The translations under genes were made by a program, and so were the position numbers. A stretch of 32,282 bases of DNA from an uncultured SAR86 cluster bacterium (GTDB lineage: Bacteria > Pseudomonadota > Gammaproteobacteria > Magnimaribacterales > D2472): contig CACPCZ010000001.1 in NCBI GenBank assembly GCA_902632555.1, forward strand, positions 1 through 32,282, given 5' to 3'. Below the pieces are notes generated by a model. It was not told the DNA's origin. It saw only the letters and a list, made by a program, of their open reading frames with translations, and did no database searches. Positions 1 through 10,201 of the stretch are shown one piece after another (position 1 is the stretch's first letter; every line of letters starts with the position of its first letter).

Positions 1-512
1 CAAAGATATGCTTGATCTATATCGCCATTCTTGTGCATATCTAATACAACTTTTGTTAATCCTATTAAGTCATCGGGATTTGGTTTATCACCAAGCTTCT
101 CAGCGACAGCGATTACATCTCCACCAACACTCTTAAAAAATGCCGAAGACTTTGAGCCAATTAAAGCAAAACAAGATGCGATTTCTTTTTCATTGAGTTC
201 TGCCGATTTAGCAATAACCTGCTTAAATAAATTTATATTAAGTCCGCCGCACAATCCTTTGTCAGATGAAACCACAATAAAACATGCCTTTTTAGGTGAT
301 CTTTCTTCGTAAAAAGGATGAGGGTATTCCGAATTTGCAAGGGCAACATGAGATATAACATCTTTAATTTTTAATGAATACGGCCTTCCTTCAAGCATAG
401 TATCTTGTGTTTTTTTCATTTTGCTTGCTGCTACCATTTCCATAGCAGAAGTAATCTTTTGCGTGCTTTTTATGCTCGCAATTTGTTTTCTTACTTCTTT
501 TGTATTTGCCAT
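1..512 (-). CDS. atpG: ATP synthase gamma subunit, 3' part missing (window edge)
   Basis: This is the central rotor stalk of the F1 part of ATP synthase, which turns inside the alpha3beta3 ring and links it to the c-ring. The reading frame opens with an ATG at 510-512 and runs without a stop to the window edge, giving about 170 of the roughly 290 residues normal for the family. The N-terminal helix begins MANTKEVRKQIASIKSTQKI, followed by ITSAMEMVAASKM, which is the typical gamma-subunit coiled coil that enters the alpha/beta cavity. The motif SSDKGLCGGLN near residue 80 is also a family hallmark. It starts two bases after the atpA stop, so it is translated from the same operon message. atpD and atpC would be expected beyond the edge. 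The identification is firm; only the C-terminal half is unseen. Confidence 0.96.
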   Translation of the reverse strand, partial: MANTKEVRKQIASIKSTQKITSAMEMVAASKMKKTQDTMLEGRPYSLKIKDVISHVALANSEYPHPFYEERSPKKACFIVVSSDKGLCGGLNINLFKQVIAKSAELNEKEIASCFALIGSKSSAFFKSVGGDVIAVAEKLGDKPNPDDLIGLTKVVLDMHKNGDIDQAYL

Positions 513-514
513 AT

Positions 515-2059
515 TTAGAAAGTCTGTGTTTTTTTAAAGTCTTCTACTAATTCAACAAATTGTGCTTCTATATCATCGTTCCAATCACCTGTTGAATTTA
601 TTTGCTCCTCAAGATCGCCCTTTTCAGATGTAAGGTAACCATGTAAAGCTTCCTCGAATGCCAGAATTTTCTCAACATCTACATCAGCCATATACCCTCT
701 ATCAGCTGCAAATAGGCTTAAAGCCTGTTGAGCAACGCTCATCGGTGCATACTGTTTTTGCTTAAGTAGTTCAGTAAATGCTTTTCCGTTTGCAAGCTGT
801 TGTTTAGTTGCGTCATCAAGATCAGATGCAAACTGGGAGAATGCAGCTAATTCACGGTATTGTGCTAATGCCGTTCTTACTCCACCAGCCAATTTTTTCA
901 TGATTTTTGTTTGTGCTGATCCGCCAACTCTTGACACTGAAAGGCCTGGGTTGATTGCTGGTCTTACACCAGAATTAAATAACTCGGTTTCGAGGTATAT
1001 TTGTCCATCAGTAATTGATATTACATTTGTAGGAACAAATGCCGAAACATCTCCTGCCAATGTTTCAATTATCGGTAATGCTGTCAACGAACCTGTTTTG
1101 CCTTTGACTTTTCCGTTTGTTACCTGCTCAACATAATCTGCATTTACTCTGGCAGCTCTTTCTAGCAATCTTGAGTGAAGATAGAAAACATCACCCGGAT
1201 ATGCCTCTCTACCAGGAGGTCTTTTTAATAATAATGATACCTGTCTATATGCTACTGCTTGTTTTGATAAATCGTCATACACAATAAGGGCATCTTCACC
1301 CCTGTCTCTAAAATATTCGCCCATAGTGCAACCTGCATAAGCAGAAAGATATTGCATAGGTGCTGGATCAGCGGCAGTAGCTGAAACAACTATTGTATGC
1401 TCCATAGCGCCGTATTCTTCAAGTTTTCTTACAACGTTTGCTACAGTAGATTGTTTTTGACCTATTGCAACATATATACATTTAATTCCTGTGCCTTTTT
1501 GATTAATAATCGCATCAACTGCAACGGCTGTTTTACCTGTTTGTCTGTCACCAATAATTAACTCCCTTTGACCTCTTCCAATTGGAACCATTGCATCTAC
1601 AGCCTTAAGTCCAATTTGAACTGGCTGATCAACAGATTGTCTAGCTATGACTCCTGGAGCAACAACTTCGACAGGCATAGATTGATCTGCTTTAATTTCT
1701 CCCTTTCCATCAATCGGAGTTCCAAGGGTGTTTACAACCCTTCCCAAAAGGGCTTCTCCAACCGGGACTTCTAATACCTTGCCGGTACAGACTGCCTTCT
1801 GCCCCTCAATGATTTCTAGATAATCCCCAAGCACAACAGCTCCAACAGAATCTTGTTCAAGGTTTAAGGCCATGCCCTTCGTACCATTTTCGAATTCTAT
1901 TACTTCTCCGTACATAACATCCCCCATGCCATGTATCCTTACAATACCGTCGGAAACGCTGACGACAATTCCTTCATTCTTTCTTTCTGCCGATAGATCA
2001 AGTCCTGCGATTTTTTCCTTTAAAACGCTGGAGATTTCTGATGGATTTAGTTGGCTCAT
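515..2059 (-). CDS. atpA: ATP synthase alpha subunit
   Basis: This is the non-catalytic nucleotide-binding subunit of F1 ATP synthase, three copies of which alternate with beta around gamma on the cytoplasmic face. At 514 residues it matches the usual length (E. coli 513). The Walker A loop GDRQTGKT is at residues 170-177. The sequence [13 protein letters not shown] contains the arginine that reaches into the neighbouring catalytic site. The N-terminal part shows the usual beta-barrel and the DGIVRIHGM segment. A clear Shine-Dalgarno sequence (AAGGTGA) lies just upstream of the ATG. It sits between atpH and atpG with short gaps, as in other gammaproteobacterial atp operons. Plus-strand open frames inside it are shadows. 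Confidence 0.98.
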   Translation of the reverse strand: MSQLNPSEISSVLKEKIAGLDLSAERKNEGIVVSVSDGIVRIHGMGDVMYGEVIEFENGTKGMALNLEQDSVGAVVLGDYLEIIEGQKAVCTGKVLEVPVGEALLGRVVNTLGTPIDGKGEIKADQSMPVEVVAPGVIARQSVDQPVQIGLKAVDAMVPIGRGQRELIIGDRQTGKTAVAVDAIINQKGTGIKCIYVAIGQKQSTVANVVRKLEEYGAMEHTIVVSATAADPAPMQYLSAYAGCTMGEYFRDRGEDALIVYDDLSKQAVAYRQVSLLLKRPPGREAYPGDVFYLHSRLLERAARVNADYVEQVTNGKVKGKTGSLTALPIIETLAGDVSAFVPTNVISITDGQIYLETELFNSGVRPAINPGLSVSRVGGSAQTKIMKKLAGGVRTALAQYRELAAFSQFASDLDDATKQQLANGKAFTELLKQKQYAPMSVAQQALSLFAADRGYMADVDVEKILAFEEALHGYLTSEKGDLEEQINSTGDWNDDIEAQFVELVEDFKKTQTF

Positions 2060-2068
2060 AATTTCACC

Positions 2069-2605
2069 TTAAAAATTTAATTGATTTACTAATTTTTTGA
2101 CTTTTCCTTTTATTGAAAGGTCAAGAGTCTCGTCTCCTATCTTAATAGATAGGCCGCCCATCATTTTTGGGTCTTTTGAGAAGTGTATATTGGCATCTTC
2201 GCCATATGTTTGTTTTAACTTTTGTTCTATATTTTTTTTAGAATCCTCGCCAGGATCAACCGCTACAAATACTTCAACTGACTTTTGTTCTCTATGTTCT
2301 TCAAGCAGTTCCTGATAAATAATGTAGATGGTCTCAAGTAAATTTAAGCGCTTGTTTTCAGCCAAAATTTCAATAAGTTTTTTAGATTTATCAGAAACAG
2401 ATTCATCAAAAAGACTTACAAGGACATTAACAACATCTTGTCTAGATAGCGAAGGGTTCTCTATTGTATTTATTACGCCCTCTGTTTTGGAAGCCATTGC
2501 CATTGTCCTTAATTCATCAGCCATTTCATCAATATTTTTTGATTCAAGAGCACATGAGAATAAGGCCTTTGCATATGGTCTTGCTAGTGGCGTAAGTTCA
2601 ATCAT
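2069..2605 (-). CDS. atpH: ATP synthase delta subunit
   Basis: The delta subunit is the cap of the peripheral stalk, joining the top of the alpha3beta3 hexamer to the b-subunit dimer and keeping F1 from spinning with the rotor. The protein is 178 residues, the same as family members (E. coli 177). It opens with the typical ARPYAKALF motif (residues 8-16) of the helical N-terminal domain that binds alpha, and ends with the conserved pattern MMGGLSIKIGDETLDLSIKG, a C-terminal domain hallmark. Its ATG directly abuts the atpF stop and atpA follows after nine bases, consistent with coupled translation within the operon. Confidence 0.96.
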   Translation of the reverse strand: MIELTPLARPYAKALFSCALESKNIDEMADELRTMAMASKTEGVINTIENPSLSRQDVVNVLVSLFDESVSDKSKKLIEILAENKRLNLLETIYIIYQELLEEHREQKSVEVFVAVDPGEDSKKNIEQKLKQTYGEDANIHFSKDPKMMGGLSIKIGDETLDLSIKGKVKKLVNQLNF

Positions 2606-3076
2606 TTAAAGTTCCTCTGCAGCTTTTTTAAGAATTTCTTCGTGTTTCTCTTTTGAAATTTCATCGCCTAAGATTTTTTGAGTGGTGTCTATAATAATGT
2701 CGGACATTTGTTGTCTTAACTCTTCTTTTGCCTTGTTTGTTTCATTTTCAATAGTTGTTGAGGCGGCTGTTAATATTTTCTCTGCTTCGGCTTCAGCTTT
2801 TGAAGACGCGTCATTTACTATTTTAGAAGCTCTATTGTTTGCCTTTTCTAAAATTTCGGCTGCTTCGACTTTTGCTTGATCAAGCTCTTTATCAAATGCT
2901 AGTTTAGCTTCTTCTAGAGAATCATCTGCTTTCTTTGCAGCCTCTAGGCCATCGGATATTCTTTTCTCTCTTTCTTTCATAACGGAAAGAATTGGGGGAT
3001 AGATATATCTCCAGCATATTGCAACAAATACAATCATTACAACTGCTTGAGCAAGTAAGGTGGCGTTTATATTCAT
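2606..3076 (-). CDS. atpF: ATP synthase b subunit
   Basis: Subunit b forms the dimeric peripheral stalk, anchored in the membrane beside subunit a and reaching up to delta. The 156-residue length equals that of E. coli b. A single N-terminal membrane helix (about residues 5-25, LLAQAVVMIVFVAICWRY) is followed by a PP kink and a long, charged, alanine-rich helix typical of the right-handed coiled coil of the stalk. Its stop codon touches the atpH start. The order E-F-H-A is as expected. Lysine and glutamate richness in the stalk is normal. Confidence 0.96.
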   Translation of the reverse strand: MNINATLLAQAVVMIVFVAICWRYIYPPILSVMKEREKRISDGLEAAKKADDSLEEAKLAFDKELDQAKVEAAEILEKANNRASKIVNDASSKAEAEAEKILTAASTTIENETNKAKEELRQQMSDIIIDTTQKILGDEISKEKHEEILKKAAEEL

Positions 3077-3091
3077 ATTTAAGTCTTTATC

Positions 3092-3322
<231 letters not shown>

Positions 3323-3336
3323 CTATATTTTGAGGA

Positions 3337-4559
<1,223 letters not shown>

Positions 4560-4638
4560 ACTGCGGATTAAAGGGTTAATTTATTTCTTATTCTGGCGAG
4601 AATTATAGAAACATATTAATTTATAAACAAGCTGTTTA
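4560..4638 (-). promoter_or_regulatory. parB-atpI spacer, probable atp operon promoter region
   Basis: This 79-base AT-rich gap lies between the parB stop and the atpI GTG, both on the minus strand. It must hold any independent promoter for the ATP synthase operon. A small AT-only hairpin (ATAAAC / GTTTAT around the loop AAGCT, 4623-4639) overlaps the end of parB; it has no GC-rich stem or following T-run, so I do not call it a terminator. I could not pick a convincing -35/-10 pair. Confidence 0.35.
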
Positions 4639-5481
4639 TTATTTATTTTTTAACTTCTGAATTATTGAATCGAGCTCATCGAGCGTGTTATAGAAGATCG
4701 AGACCTTTCCGGCTTTTTTGTTTTTAGTATCTATTTCTATTTTGTGGCCAAATGTTTCTGACATTTCTCTTTCAACATTTAACAAATCAGTGTCTTTTGA
4801 GGTGGGAATAATTCTTTTATTAGTAGCTTTTTTTGAATTTATGTTGCTAAAGTCTTTTATAGAGAGGTTGTTTTTTACAATTTTTTTTGCTGCTTCTTCC
4901 GCCTCTTTAGGCTCCATAGATGCCAGAAGTTTTGCATGTCCCTTTTCTATCATGCCGCTCGAGAGCATATCTAGGATGCTGTTTGGAAGAGACAAAATTC
5001 TTAAAGAGTTTGCGATTGTACTCCTAGCTTTTCCAGTAGATTTTGCAACTTCGTCTTGTGTTAGTCCAAACTCGCGCTTGAGCCTATCTAGCCCCCTGGC
5101 TTCCTCAACAGGATTTAAGTCCTCTCTTTGAAGGTTCTCAATTAATGCTGATATTAGGGCATCTTGGTCTTGTTTTTGGTCAACCAAGCAAGGAATTGAG
5201 GTTAGTCCCGCTTGTTTTGAAGCTCTTAATCTTCTTTCACCGGCGATCACCTCAAACTCGTTTAATCCCAGTTCTCTGACCAATATTGGAGACAAAACAC
5301 CCTGGTTTTTTATGGATTCTGTTAATTCTCCTAATTTTTCATCATCAAAATTTGCTCTTGGTTGAAATCTTCCGGGTTTTATTTTCTCCAGCCCTATTTC
5401 TTTCACCGTTCGCTGTTTTGTATCTGTTTGTCCAAGAAGTGCGTCGAGACCCTTATTTAAAATTTTCTTATCTTCAGACAT
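4639..5481 (-). CDS. parB: Chromosome partitioning protein ParB
   Basis: ParB binds parS near the origin, loads and spreads as a CTP-dependent clamp, and works with ParA to segregate new origins. The 280-residue protein shows the ParB N-terminal domain with GERRLRASK (residues 81-89, the CTP-binding GERR box) and ENLQREDLNPVEEARG (115-130). A helix-turn-helix follows (LTQDEVAKSTGKARSTIANSLRIL, about residues 140-163), and a lysine-rich C-terminal dimerisation segment ends the protein. It overlaps parA by eight bases. A matching parS-like sequence occurs at 15813-15826 in this window, which supports a role as the chromosomal segregation system. Confidence 0.97.
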   Translation of the reverse strand: MSEDKKILNKGLDALLGQTDTKQRTVKEIGLEKIKPGRFQPRANFDDEKLGELTESIKNQGVLSPILVRELGLNEFEVIAGERRLRASKQAGLTSIPCLVDQKQDQDALISALIENLQREDLNPVEEARGLDRLKREFGLTQDEVAKSTGKARSTIANSLRILSLPNSILDMLSSGMIEKGHAKLLASMEPKEAEEAAKKIVKNNLSIKDFSNINSKKATNKRIIPTSKDTDLLNVEREMSETFGHKIEIDTKNKKAGKVSIFYNTLDELDSIIQKLKNK

Positions 5482-6235
5482 ACTCCACCCTTCTTATTAG
5501 TTCTCCAGCAAGGGCTAAGTAGGCCTTTGCGCCATATGAGTTTGGCATGTACTGTATTCCAGATATTCCGTGACTTGGTGCTTCTGCTAATTTTATATTT
5601 CTTGGTATTAGTGTATTGAATACAAGCGAAGGAAAGTGCTTTTCAAGCTCCTCTGAAACCTCTTTAGCTAGATTATTCCTCATGTCAACCATTGTTCTAA
5701 CAATACCCAAAACCCTATTAGTTGTCATGTTTTTATTTGAGAGCGTATCAATTGTGTTCATTAGGCCAGCTACTCCCTCAAGGGAATAATATTCGCACTG
5801 AAGCGGGATGAGCGTTCCAGATGCACACAAAAGCCCTTCAACTGTTAACTGATTTAGCGTTGGGGGTGTGTCAATTATTGTATAATCATATTTACTCTCT
5901 AAGTCTTTCAGGCTTTTTGATAAAAAAGCTTGGTTGCCATCACTCCTTATAGAAATCTCGAGCGCAATTAACTCTTCTGAGCCAGGGATAACGTCATAAT
6001 TATCTTTTGTTTTTTGGATACATTTGTTTATGGGTGTTTTTTTAAAGTAGTGTGAATAGAGTGTTTGCGAGTTGAGGCTATCTACTCCTGTTGCTGTGGT
6101 GGCATTGCCTTGTGGGTCTAGATCGACGAGCAATGTTCTCCTTTTTGTTGCCGCCAATGATGCCGCAATATTCACAGCGGTGGTGGTTTTCCCCACGCCG
6201 CCTTTCTGATTTGCTATTGCAATAACCTTGTTCAT
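5474..6235 (-). CDS. parA: Chromosome partitioning ATPase ParA (Soj family)
   Basis: ParA is a deviant Walker ATPase that binds DNA non-specifically and moves ParB-parS complexes. The deviant Walker A motif KGGVGKTT is at residues 11-18, right after the N-terminal strand MNKVIAIANQ. The Walker A' and B regions are visible as LLVDLDPQGNAT and YTIIDTPPTLNQLT. The 253-residue length is that of chromosomal Soj/ParA proteins, lacking the N-terminal HTH domain of large plasmid ParA. Its ATG overlaps the rsmG stop by four bases (ATGA) and its end overlaps parB by eight, so rsmG, parA and parB are surely co-translated. Confidence 0.97.
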   Translation of the reverse strand: MNKVIAIANQKGGVGKTTTAVNIAASLAATKRRTLLVDLDPQGNATTATGVDSLNSQTLYSHYFKKTPINKCIQKTKDNYDVIPGSEELIALEISIRSDGNQAFLSKSLKDLESKYDYTIIDTPPTLNQLTVEGLLCASGTLIPLQCEYYSLEGVAGLMNTIDTLSNKNMTTNRVLGIVRTMVDMRNNLAKEVSEELEKHFPSLVFNTLIPRNIKLAEAPSHGISGIQYMPNSYGAKAYLALAGELIRRVEYV

Positions 6236-6837
6236 TTATTTTTAATCTTAATAATATGTCTTTCTTGTTTTTTATTTTCTAGCTTGATTATTTCATATGT
6301 TAATTGGTTTGTGTCTAATACTTTTAGCTCTTCTTTTATTTTTTGGTATGTTCCTTTAAGTAGAAGATATTCTGTTTCTGTTTTAAGGTTGTTTTTTGTA
6401 AGCTCGATGATCTTACCTATTTGTGCAAAGGCTCTTGCAGTTATTATGTCATATGTCCCAAGACTATTTCTTTTTGTTATATTTTCATTAATTACTATTC
6501 CGTTTTTAATATTAAGCTCGTCGATTGTTTTTCTTAAAAAATAGGCTTTTTTCTGATTGCTCTCTAATAAATATACTTTATTGTTAGGTTTTATTATTGC
6601 GATAACCAGCCCTGGAAAACCGCCCCCAGAACCAAGGTCTAGAATGGTTTTTTTGTTATCTATAAATTTCGTTATGGGGTAGGAGTCTAAAATATCTTTT
6701 TCGAAAACCTCTTGTTCGCTGCTTCTAGCAAAAATATTATGTGTTTTATTAAAATCAAGTGCTAGGTTTATAAAGGTTGAGATTTTTTCTTTTTTTTCGT
6801 TGTTAATTTCAAAAGAAAGCTCATCTGGCTTATGCAT
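6232..6837 (-). CDS. rsmG: 16S rRNA (guanine-N7)-methyltransferase RsmG (GidB)
   Basis: RsmG methylates N7 of G527 (E. coli numbering) in 16S rRNA using S-adenosylmethionine. The SAM-binding motif I is LDLGSGGGFPG at residues 66-76, preceded by the usual DSYPITKFID region, and the RAFAQIGKIIELT segment is typical. At 201 residues it is close to the family norm (E. coli 207). The protein is unusually lysine-rich towards its C-terminus, matching the A-rich coding strand of this block. It overlaps the mnmG stop by eight bases and the parA start by four, completing the classical gidA-gidB-parA-parB string. Confidence 0.95.
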   Translation of the reverse strand: MHKPDELSFEINNEKKEKISTFINLALDFNKTHNIFARSSEQEVFEKDILDSYPITKFIDNKKTILDLGSGGGFPGLVIAIIKPNNKVYLLESNQKKAYFLRKTIDELNIKNGIVINENITKRNSLGTYDIITARAFAQIGKIIELTKNNLKTETEYLLLKGTYQKIKEELKVLDTNQLTYEIIKLENKKQERHIIKIKNK

Positions 6838-8677
6838 TTTCTTTGAGTAGCTCGCTCTTTTTTATATGTATTAATATTAAATTTAGCGCTGCTGGTGTTA
6901 TTCCCTCTATTTGGTTTGCGCCACCTATTGTTTTGGGTTTGTTGTTAATAAGTTTTTCGCGCACCTCGTTTGATAAGCCTGAAATGTCCTTATAGTTGAT
7001 ATTTTCTGGTATTTTTTTGTTGTTTTGTTTTTTTGTTTTATTTATTTCCCTTAGTTGTTTTGCGATATAGCCAGCATATTTTACTTCTGTGATTGCTCTT
7101 TGGTAGTGTTTTTCATTTGTTTGGTTGGTTTTAAAGAGTCTTTTTTCTTCAACATCGTTTCTTGACAACAGTTTATATAGGCTTTTGTTTTCGTTAAGTT
7201 TTATCTTGGTGTTTTTTTTGTTAATAAAGGAGTTGGTTTTTGTTTTTTTGAGTGTTTGTTCAACAAAACTCTTGTACTCCTTCTCGTTTTCTAAGAACTT
7301 GGTCTCGGTCTCTTTGTCAACCATCCCTATTTTTCGTGCCTTCATAAGAAGTCTTTGTTGGGCGTTGTTTTGTGATAATAAAAGTCTGTGCTCGGCTCGG
7401 CTCGTAAACATTCTATATGGTTCTGTAATGCCGTGTGATGTGAGGTCGTCAATCATTACTCCGATGTAAGATTCACTTCGATCAAGAACAAAATCGTCTT
7501 GTTTTTTAATATTGTTGCTAGCGTTTATGCCAGCAATTAACCCTTGGGCTGCTGCCTCTTCATAACCTGTTGTTCCATTAATCTGGCCTGCTAAATACAA
7601 ATTATTAAGGCTGTTAAGTTGAAGTGTTTTTTCCAAGGATCTTGGATCTACAAAGTCATACTCTACAGCATATCCATACTCTGTTATTTCAGAATTTTCC
7701 ATGCCTTTGATTGAGCTAATAAATTCTGCTTGTGCTTCTTTGGGTAGGCTTGTTGATATTCCGTTTGGATAAACTAAATTTTTTTTTATTCCTTCGGGCT
7801 CAATAAATATTTGATGGCTATCTTTATTTTGAAATTTGTAAATTTTATCTTCGATTGATGGGCAATACCTCGGCCCAATTCCCTTTATTTCTCCTGAGTA
7901 CATCGCTGACAGATGAATGTTGTTTTTGATTATCTCGTGTGTTTTTTTGTTTGTTCTTGTAATAAAACAAGAAAGTTGTATTTGATGTTGTTTGGGTGGG
8001 TTGGAAATTGACATCCATGGGGTGGGCACGTCGCCGGGCTGATCTTCCATCTTTGATGTGTCAATACTTGAAAGTTTAATTCTTGCTGGTGTTCCTGTTT
8101 TCAATCTACCCATTGGTAACTTTAATCCATACAGTTTTTCTGACAAAGGTATTGATGGCTGCTCTCCTGCTCTCCCCCCTCTTATAACATCTTTCCCTGT
8201 ATACATTTTTCCGTTTAAAAATGTTCCTGTTGTAAGAATGGTTTTCTTACATAAATAGCGATTTGTTTTAGTAATAACGCCTTGCACAGAATTTTTTTCA
8301 ATAATCAAATCCACAACCTCATCGCCGATAATCTCTATACTGGTTTTATTAAGTATTTTTTGTACAGCTTTTTTATAAAGATCTCTATCACATTGAACCC
8401 TTAGCGCCTGAACTGCGTCACCTTTTCGCGTATTTAATGTTCTGTATTGGATGCCTGACATATCTGTTGCTATAGCCATAAGACCCCCCATTGCATCTAT
8501 TTCTCTAACTATGTGTGACTTACCAAGGCCTCCGATAGCGGGATTACATGACATCTGACCTACTTTTGATTGATCTATTGTAATCAATGCACAACTAAGC
8601 CCAGCCCTATCAATTGAGAAAGCTGCTTCGGCTCCGGCATGACCTCCGCCAATAACTATGACATCAAACTTATACAT
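6830..8677 (-). CDS. mnmG: tRNA uridine-5-carboxymethylaminomethyl modification enzyme MnmG (GidA)
   Basis: MnmG is the FAD enzyme that, with MnmE, installs the (carboxymethyl)aminomethyl group on wobble U34 of several tRNAs. The FAD-binding dinucleotide motif GGGHAGAEAA is at residues 10-19, and the SCNPAIGGLGKSHIVREIDA and NTRKGDAVQALRVQCDR signatures follow. The C-terminal MnmE-binding tail carries GITPAALNLILIHIKK. Length is 615 residues (E. coli 629). The segment of about residues 470-580 is very rich in Lys and Asn with long T-runs on the plus strand (7000-7260), reflecting strong A bias in the coding strand. The partner gene mnmE lies just upstream across a 210-base gap. Confidence 0.97.
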   Translation of the reverse strand: MYKFDVIVIGGGHAGAEAAFSIDRAGLSCALITIDQSKVGQMSCNPAIGGLGKSHIVREIDAMGGLMAIATDMSGIQYRTLNTRKGDAVQALRVQCDRDLYKKAVQKILNKTSIEIIGDEVVDLIIEKNSVQGVITKTNRYLCKKTILTTGTFLNGKMYTGKDVIRGGRAGEQPSIPLSEKLYGLKLPMGRLKTGTPARIKLSSIDTSKMEDQPGDVPTPWMSISNPPKQHQIQLSCFITRTNKKTHEIIKNNIHLSAMYSGEIKGIGPRYCPSIEDKIYKFQNKDSHQIFIEPEGIKKNLVYPNGISTSLPKEAQAEFISSIKGMENSEITEYGYAVEYDFVDPRSLEKTLQLNSLNNLYLAGQINGTTGYEEAAAQGLIAGINASNNIKKQDDFVLDRSESYIGVMIDDLTSHGITEPYRMFTSRAEHRLLLSQNNAQQRLLMKARKIGMVDKETETKFLENEKEYKSFVEQTLKKTKTNSFINKKNTKIKLNENKSLYKLLSRNDVEEKRLFKTNQTNEKHYQRAITEVKYAGYIAKQLREINKTKKQNNKKIPENINYKDISGLSNEVREKLINNKPKTIGGANQIEGITPAALNLILIHIKKSELLKENA

Positions 8678-8887
8678 AAAATAATTAAATAATAATATCT
8701 ATATTATATACTTTTTGTTATTTTTATTAGTGGGTGAATGTTTGTTAATAAGTTTGTCAAAATACCGTCTTTATAATAAAAAACGATCTTTAAAACCACT
8801 TAACTAACTATTAATTAAACACAATGAAAACAGTTAATAAATTGTTTACAATTTTTTTAATCCTTAAGCTAACACAACTTATACACA
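8678..8887. promoter_or_regulatory. mnmG-mnmE spacer: AT-rich, mnmG promoter and possible second origin element
   Basis: This is the longest non-coding gap in the window, 210 bases, nearly all A and T. It must hold the promoter of the mnmG-rsmG-parA-parB operon; a minus-strand TATAAT (ATTATA on plus, 8703-8708) is a candidate -10 without a clear -35. A DnaA-box consensus match (TTATACACA, 8879-8887) abuts the mnmE stop, and a looser one (TTATTAACA on the minus strand, within 8750-8765) is present. In enterics and Vibrio oriC lies next to mnmG, so a replication role is possible but unproven. Confidence 0.4.
8879..8887 (+). other. DnaA-box consensus match
   Basis: TTATACACA fits the general DnaA-box consensus TTATNCACA and differs in one position from the perfect box found at 12272-12280. 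It lies in the AT-rich mnmG-mnmE gap immediately before the mnmE stop codon. A single 9-mer of this kind can arise by chance in AT-rich DNA. Confidence 0.4.
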
Positions 8888-10201
8888 TTATTTGCCAATA
8901 CAAAAAGAGCTAAAAATATCTCCAAGGAGAGAGTCTGAGAACTTTTTACCTATTAGCTCATCTAATTCAGATCTGGCATTTTTTAAATCTTCTGCAACTA
9001 ACTCTAGGGTTTTTTTGTTGCTTAATCCTTGGATCGCTTGTTCTAAGTTTTCTGTAACAGAAACAAAAATCTTGACATGCCTATCTCTAACCATAAAACC
9101 TATCTCATTTCTTGTATCAGACACGCTAAAACAATTTGATATTTTCTGTCTTAATTCTTTAAACCCATCACCAGTTTTTGCTGAAACACAACAGTCATAC
9201 CTTTTAACATCCGCTTCATTGATATCCGTTTTATTTTGGACGCTTATAAATTTATTTGATTTACATGTCTTTTTTAAAAAAGACATTATGTTTTTTTCAT
9301 AATTTTCAAAAACCCCTAAAACCAAATCAACTTCAGATATGTGGCTCAAAGACATCTCTATACCTTTTTCCTCGACAACATCATCAGTTTTTCTCATCCC
9401 AGCGGTGTCGCTTATTGAAAAAACACTTTTCTCAAAAAAGGCTTCAGAGCTAATCATATCTCTAGTTGTTCCAGGTTGATTTGTAACAATAGCCCTTTCA
9501 TAACCAACCAATCTATTGAAAATCGATGACTTGCCCGAATTTGTTGGCCCTACAAGAAGTATGTTTTTCTTTTGAGAAACATCTCTCTTATTAGCACACA
9601 AAGAAACAAAGGACTCAAAATCTTCTTTGACTTTACAAAGATCAAAAAACAACTCATCATCCATAAAGTCTTCATCCTCGTCAGAAAAATCTATTTCAGC
9701 TTCAACCCGCATTCTTATTGAATTAACCCTATCAGAGTATTCAGCCAAGCGACCAGAGAGATCACCAAACAACGAAGAGCCAGACAAAAAAACCTCACTA
9801 GAGCTTGTGCTATCTATAAGATCAGACAAAGACTCAGCTTCATTTAGGCTAATTTTGTTATTTAAAAACGCTCTTTTTGTAAACTCCCCAGGAGAAGCTT
9901 CAGAAAAACCACTGTTAATAAAAGCATCTGAAACAAGAGACATTACACCAAGGCTACCATGAGCATATACCTCAAAAGAATCTTCGCCTGTGTAACTGTT
10001 GGGACCCTTGAATACAATTAATCCCACTCTGTCGACAAGCTGTTCACCGTTTTTCATATCAGCAAGATGAAACATGCGCGGACTAAAGTCTTGATGGCCA
10101 AACAACCCCTCCAAACCATCTAAGCAACCATTACCAGAAACCCTATAGACACAAATTGCCGATTTCGCAGGTGGAGTAGCTAGCGCAAAAACTACGGACA
10201 T
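8888..10201 (-). CDS. mnmE: tRNA modification GTPase MnmE (TrmE)
   Basis: MnmE is the G-protein partner of MnmG in wobble-uridine modification; it binds a folate one-carbon carrier through its N-terminal domain and dimerises on GTP binding. The embedded G domain shows G1 GPTNSGKS (residues 218-225), G2 TTRD (245-248), G3 DTAG (265-268) and G4 NKTD (323-326). The C-terminus ends with the catalytic-cysteine motif CIGK (434-437). Length is 437 (E. coli 454). The gene begins directly at the yidC stop. Its coding strand is rich in G and T, unlike the A-rich mnmG on the same strand. Confidence 0.97.
   Translation of the reverse strand: MSVVFALATPPAKSAICVYRVSGNGCLDGLEGLFGHQDFSPRMFHLADMKNGEQLVDRVGLIVFKGPNSYTGEDSFEVYAHGSLGVMSLVSDAFINSGFSEASPGEFTKRAFLNNKISLNEAESLSDLIDSTSSSEVFLSGSSLFGDLSGRLAEYSDRVNSIRMRVEAEIDFSDEDEDFMDDELFFDLCKVKEDFESFVSLCANKRDVSQKKNILLVGPTNSGKSSIFNRLVGYERAIVTNQPGTTRDMISSEAFFEKSVFSISDTAGMRKTDDVVEEKGIEMSLSHISEVDLVLGVFENYEKNIMSFLKKTCKSNKFISVQNKTDINEADVKRYDCCVSAKTGDGFKELRQKISNCFSVSDTRNEIGFMVRDRHVKIFVSVTENLEQAIQGLSNKKTLELVAEDLKNARSELDELIGKKFSDSLLGDIFSSFCIGK

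Noticed and set aside
4623-4639. Small hairpin at the end of parB
   Set aside because: Six A/T-rich pairs and no T-run; too weak to call a terminator.
7000-7260. Long T/G-rich low-complexity run on the plus strand
   Set aside because: It is the reverse complement of Lys/Asn-rich mnmG coding sequence with an intact frame, not a separate repeat element.
7385-7401. GCTCG repeated three times in mnmG
   Set aside because: It encodes the conserved SRAEHR segment of MnmG and is explained by coding sequence.
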